64,000 bases of DNA from Pedobacter sp. JY14-1 (GTDB lineage Bacteria; Bacteroidota; Bacteroidia; Sphingobacteriales; Sphingobacteriaceae). Shown here one piece after another: positions 63,648-64,000 of this stretch. The translations under genes and the position numbers were made by a program. The stretch's first letter is position 1; every line of letters begins with the position of its first letter. The notes under the pieces are model-generated. The model was given only the letters and a program-made list of their open reading frames with translations, was not told the DNA's origin and searched no databases. The stretch spans positions 472,475 to 536,474 of the forward strand of contig NZ_JARJHU010000003.1 in NCBI RefSeq assembly GCF_029269825.1. The letters run 5' to 3'.

Positions 63648-64000
63648 TGAAAAAATGGCTTAGTATATATATATATTATCGTATAGATCTAATTGCATTT
63701 GTACTCAAAGAGATTGAAGACTATGTAAAAACTGAAAAGATTAAACGTCTTAAGTTCTTTTATATCAGGTATTATGATGATCATCATCATATACGATTTA
63801 GAGTTTTGGCCGATACAACCTTACACGAAAGTATACTGGCAGATATCAAGAATCGCTTTAAAGCCTCATCAATGGTTAAGTCTTGTAAGATTGTCACTCA
63901 GGAGTACCTTCCTGAGGTAACAAGGTATGGCGGAACTACGGGCATAAAGTTAGCGGAGGACTTATTTCATAGTTCCTCTAAATGCTCATTTAAGCTTTTG
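63647..64000 (+). CDS. thiopeptide-type/SpaB C-terminal elimination-domain protein (partial, cut by window)
   Basis: 118 codons before the window ends; the gene continues beyond 64000. The start overlaps the lanB stop by one base. WLSIYIYYRIDLIAFVL, KFFYIRYYDDHHHIRFRV, QEYLPEVTRYGGTTGIKLAE and a final LFHSSS block match the elimination domain (thiopeptide-type bacteriocin biosynthesis domain), which removes glutamate from modified Ser/Thr. Together with the previous gene it makes one functional dehydratase. LanC, precursor, protease and transporter genes would be expected downstream. Confidence 0.92.
   Translation, partial: MKKWLSIYIYYRIDLIAFVLKEIEDYVKTEKIKRLKFFYIRYYDDHHHIRFRVLADTTLHESILADIKNRFKASSMVKSCKIVTQEYLPEVTRYGGTTGIKLAEDLFHSSSKCSFKLL

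Noticed and set aside
1-64000. CRISPR arrays, insertion sequences, integrases or rRNA genes
   Set aside because: I saw no regularly spaced repeats, transposase or integrase motifs, or rRNA sequence in the window.

Overview
The window looks like chromosome of a Bacteroidota bacterium, most likely a Sphingobacteriaceae member related to Pedobacter or Mucilaginibacter. The basis is a TonB-dependent receptor, several outer-membrane beta-barrels, GH43/GH35/GH29/GH127 glycan hydrolases, a Nudix-type arabinose regulator, a PadR-PspC pair and promoters of the TTTG-N20-TAnnTTTG type. This is inference from gene families; no 16S rRNA gene is present.

Layout. 0-9 kb: tRNA-Val, recO, a DUF2130 protein, a DtxR/MntR-type metal regulator divergent from a TonB receptor whose promoter carries a palindromic operator, a diadenylate-cyclase-like (DACNV) protein, a small membrane protein missed by length-limited ORF calling, and a PadR-PspC operon. 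9-18 kb: a large MG2/plug surface protein, a nitroreductase, two beta-barrel proteins, a GH43-like hydrolase, PEP carboxykinase and a histidine-decarboxylase-like enzyme. 18.4-35 kb: an L-arabinose/arabinoglycan utilisation locus with a double GH43, GH35, AraR-type Nudix regulator, GH29, araB-araD-araA, a sodium symporter, GH127 and GH43. Two matching palindromes (AAAyGT-N7-ACrTTT) lie before the two transcription units. 35-52.8 kb: mixed housekeeping and accessory genes, including two serine hydrolases, a sorbosone-dehydrogenase/azurin fusion, a CDGSH protein, a membrane-anchored winged-helix regulator facing direct repeats, an AraC regulator with an SDR, two S41 peptidases and a MocR regulator.

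52.9-64 kb: base composition becomes visibly richer in A+T and the gene content changes to a specialised-metabolism island. After a decayed gene come a GT32-like glycosyltransferase, an HExxH metallopeptidase-like protein and a secreted protein. These are followed by a tightly packed operon: luciferase-like flavin enzyme, two glycosyltransferases, an unrecognised protein, a DUF6065 protein, a lantibiotic-dehydratase glutamylation protein and the start of a separate elimination-domain protein (cut by the window end). This is a split-LanB class I lanthipeptide or dehydroamino-acid RiPP locus with built-in glycosyltransferases. It is the most interesting system in the window. No convincing precursor peptide is visible; it probably lies beyond position 64000.

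Working model (inference): the metal regulator controls TonB-linked uptake. The arabinose locus is induced through AraR when arabinose-containing plant glycans are degraded. The terminal island makes a modified, possibly glycosylated peptide.
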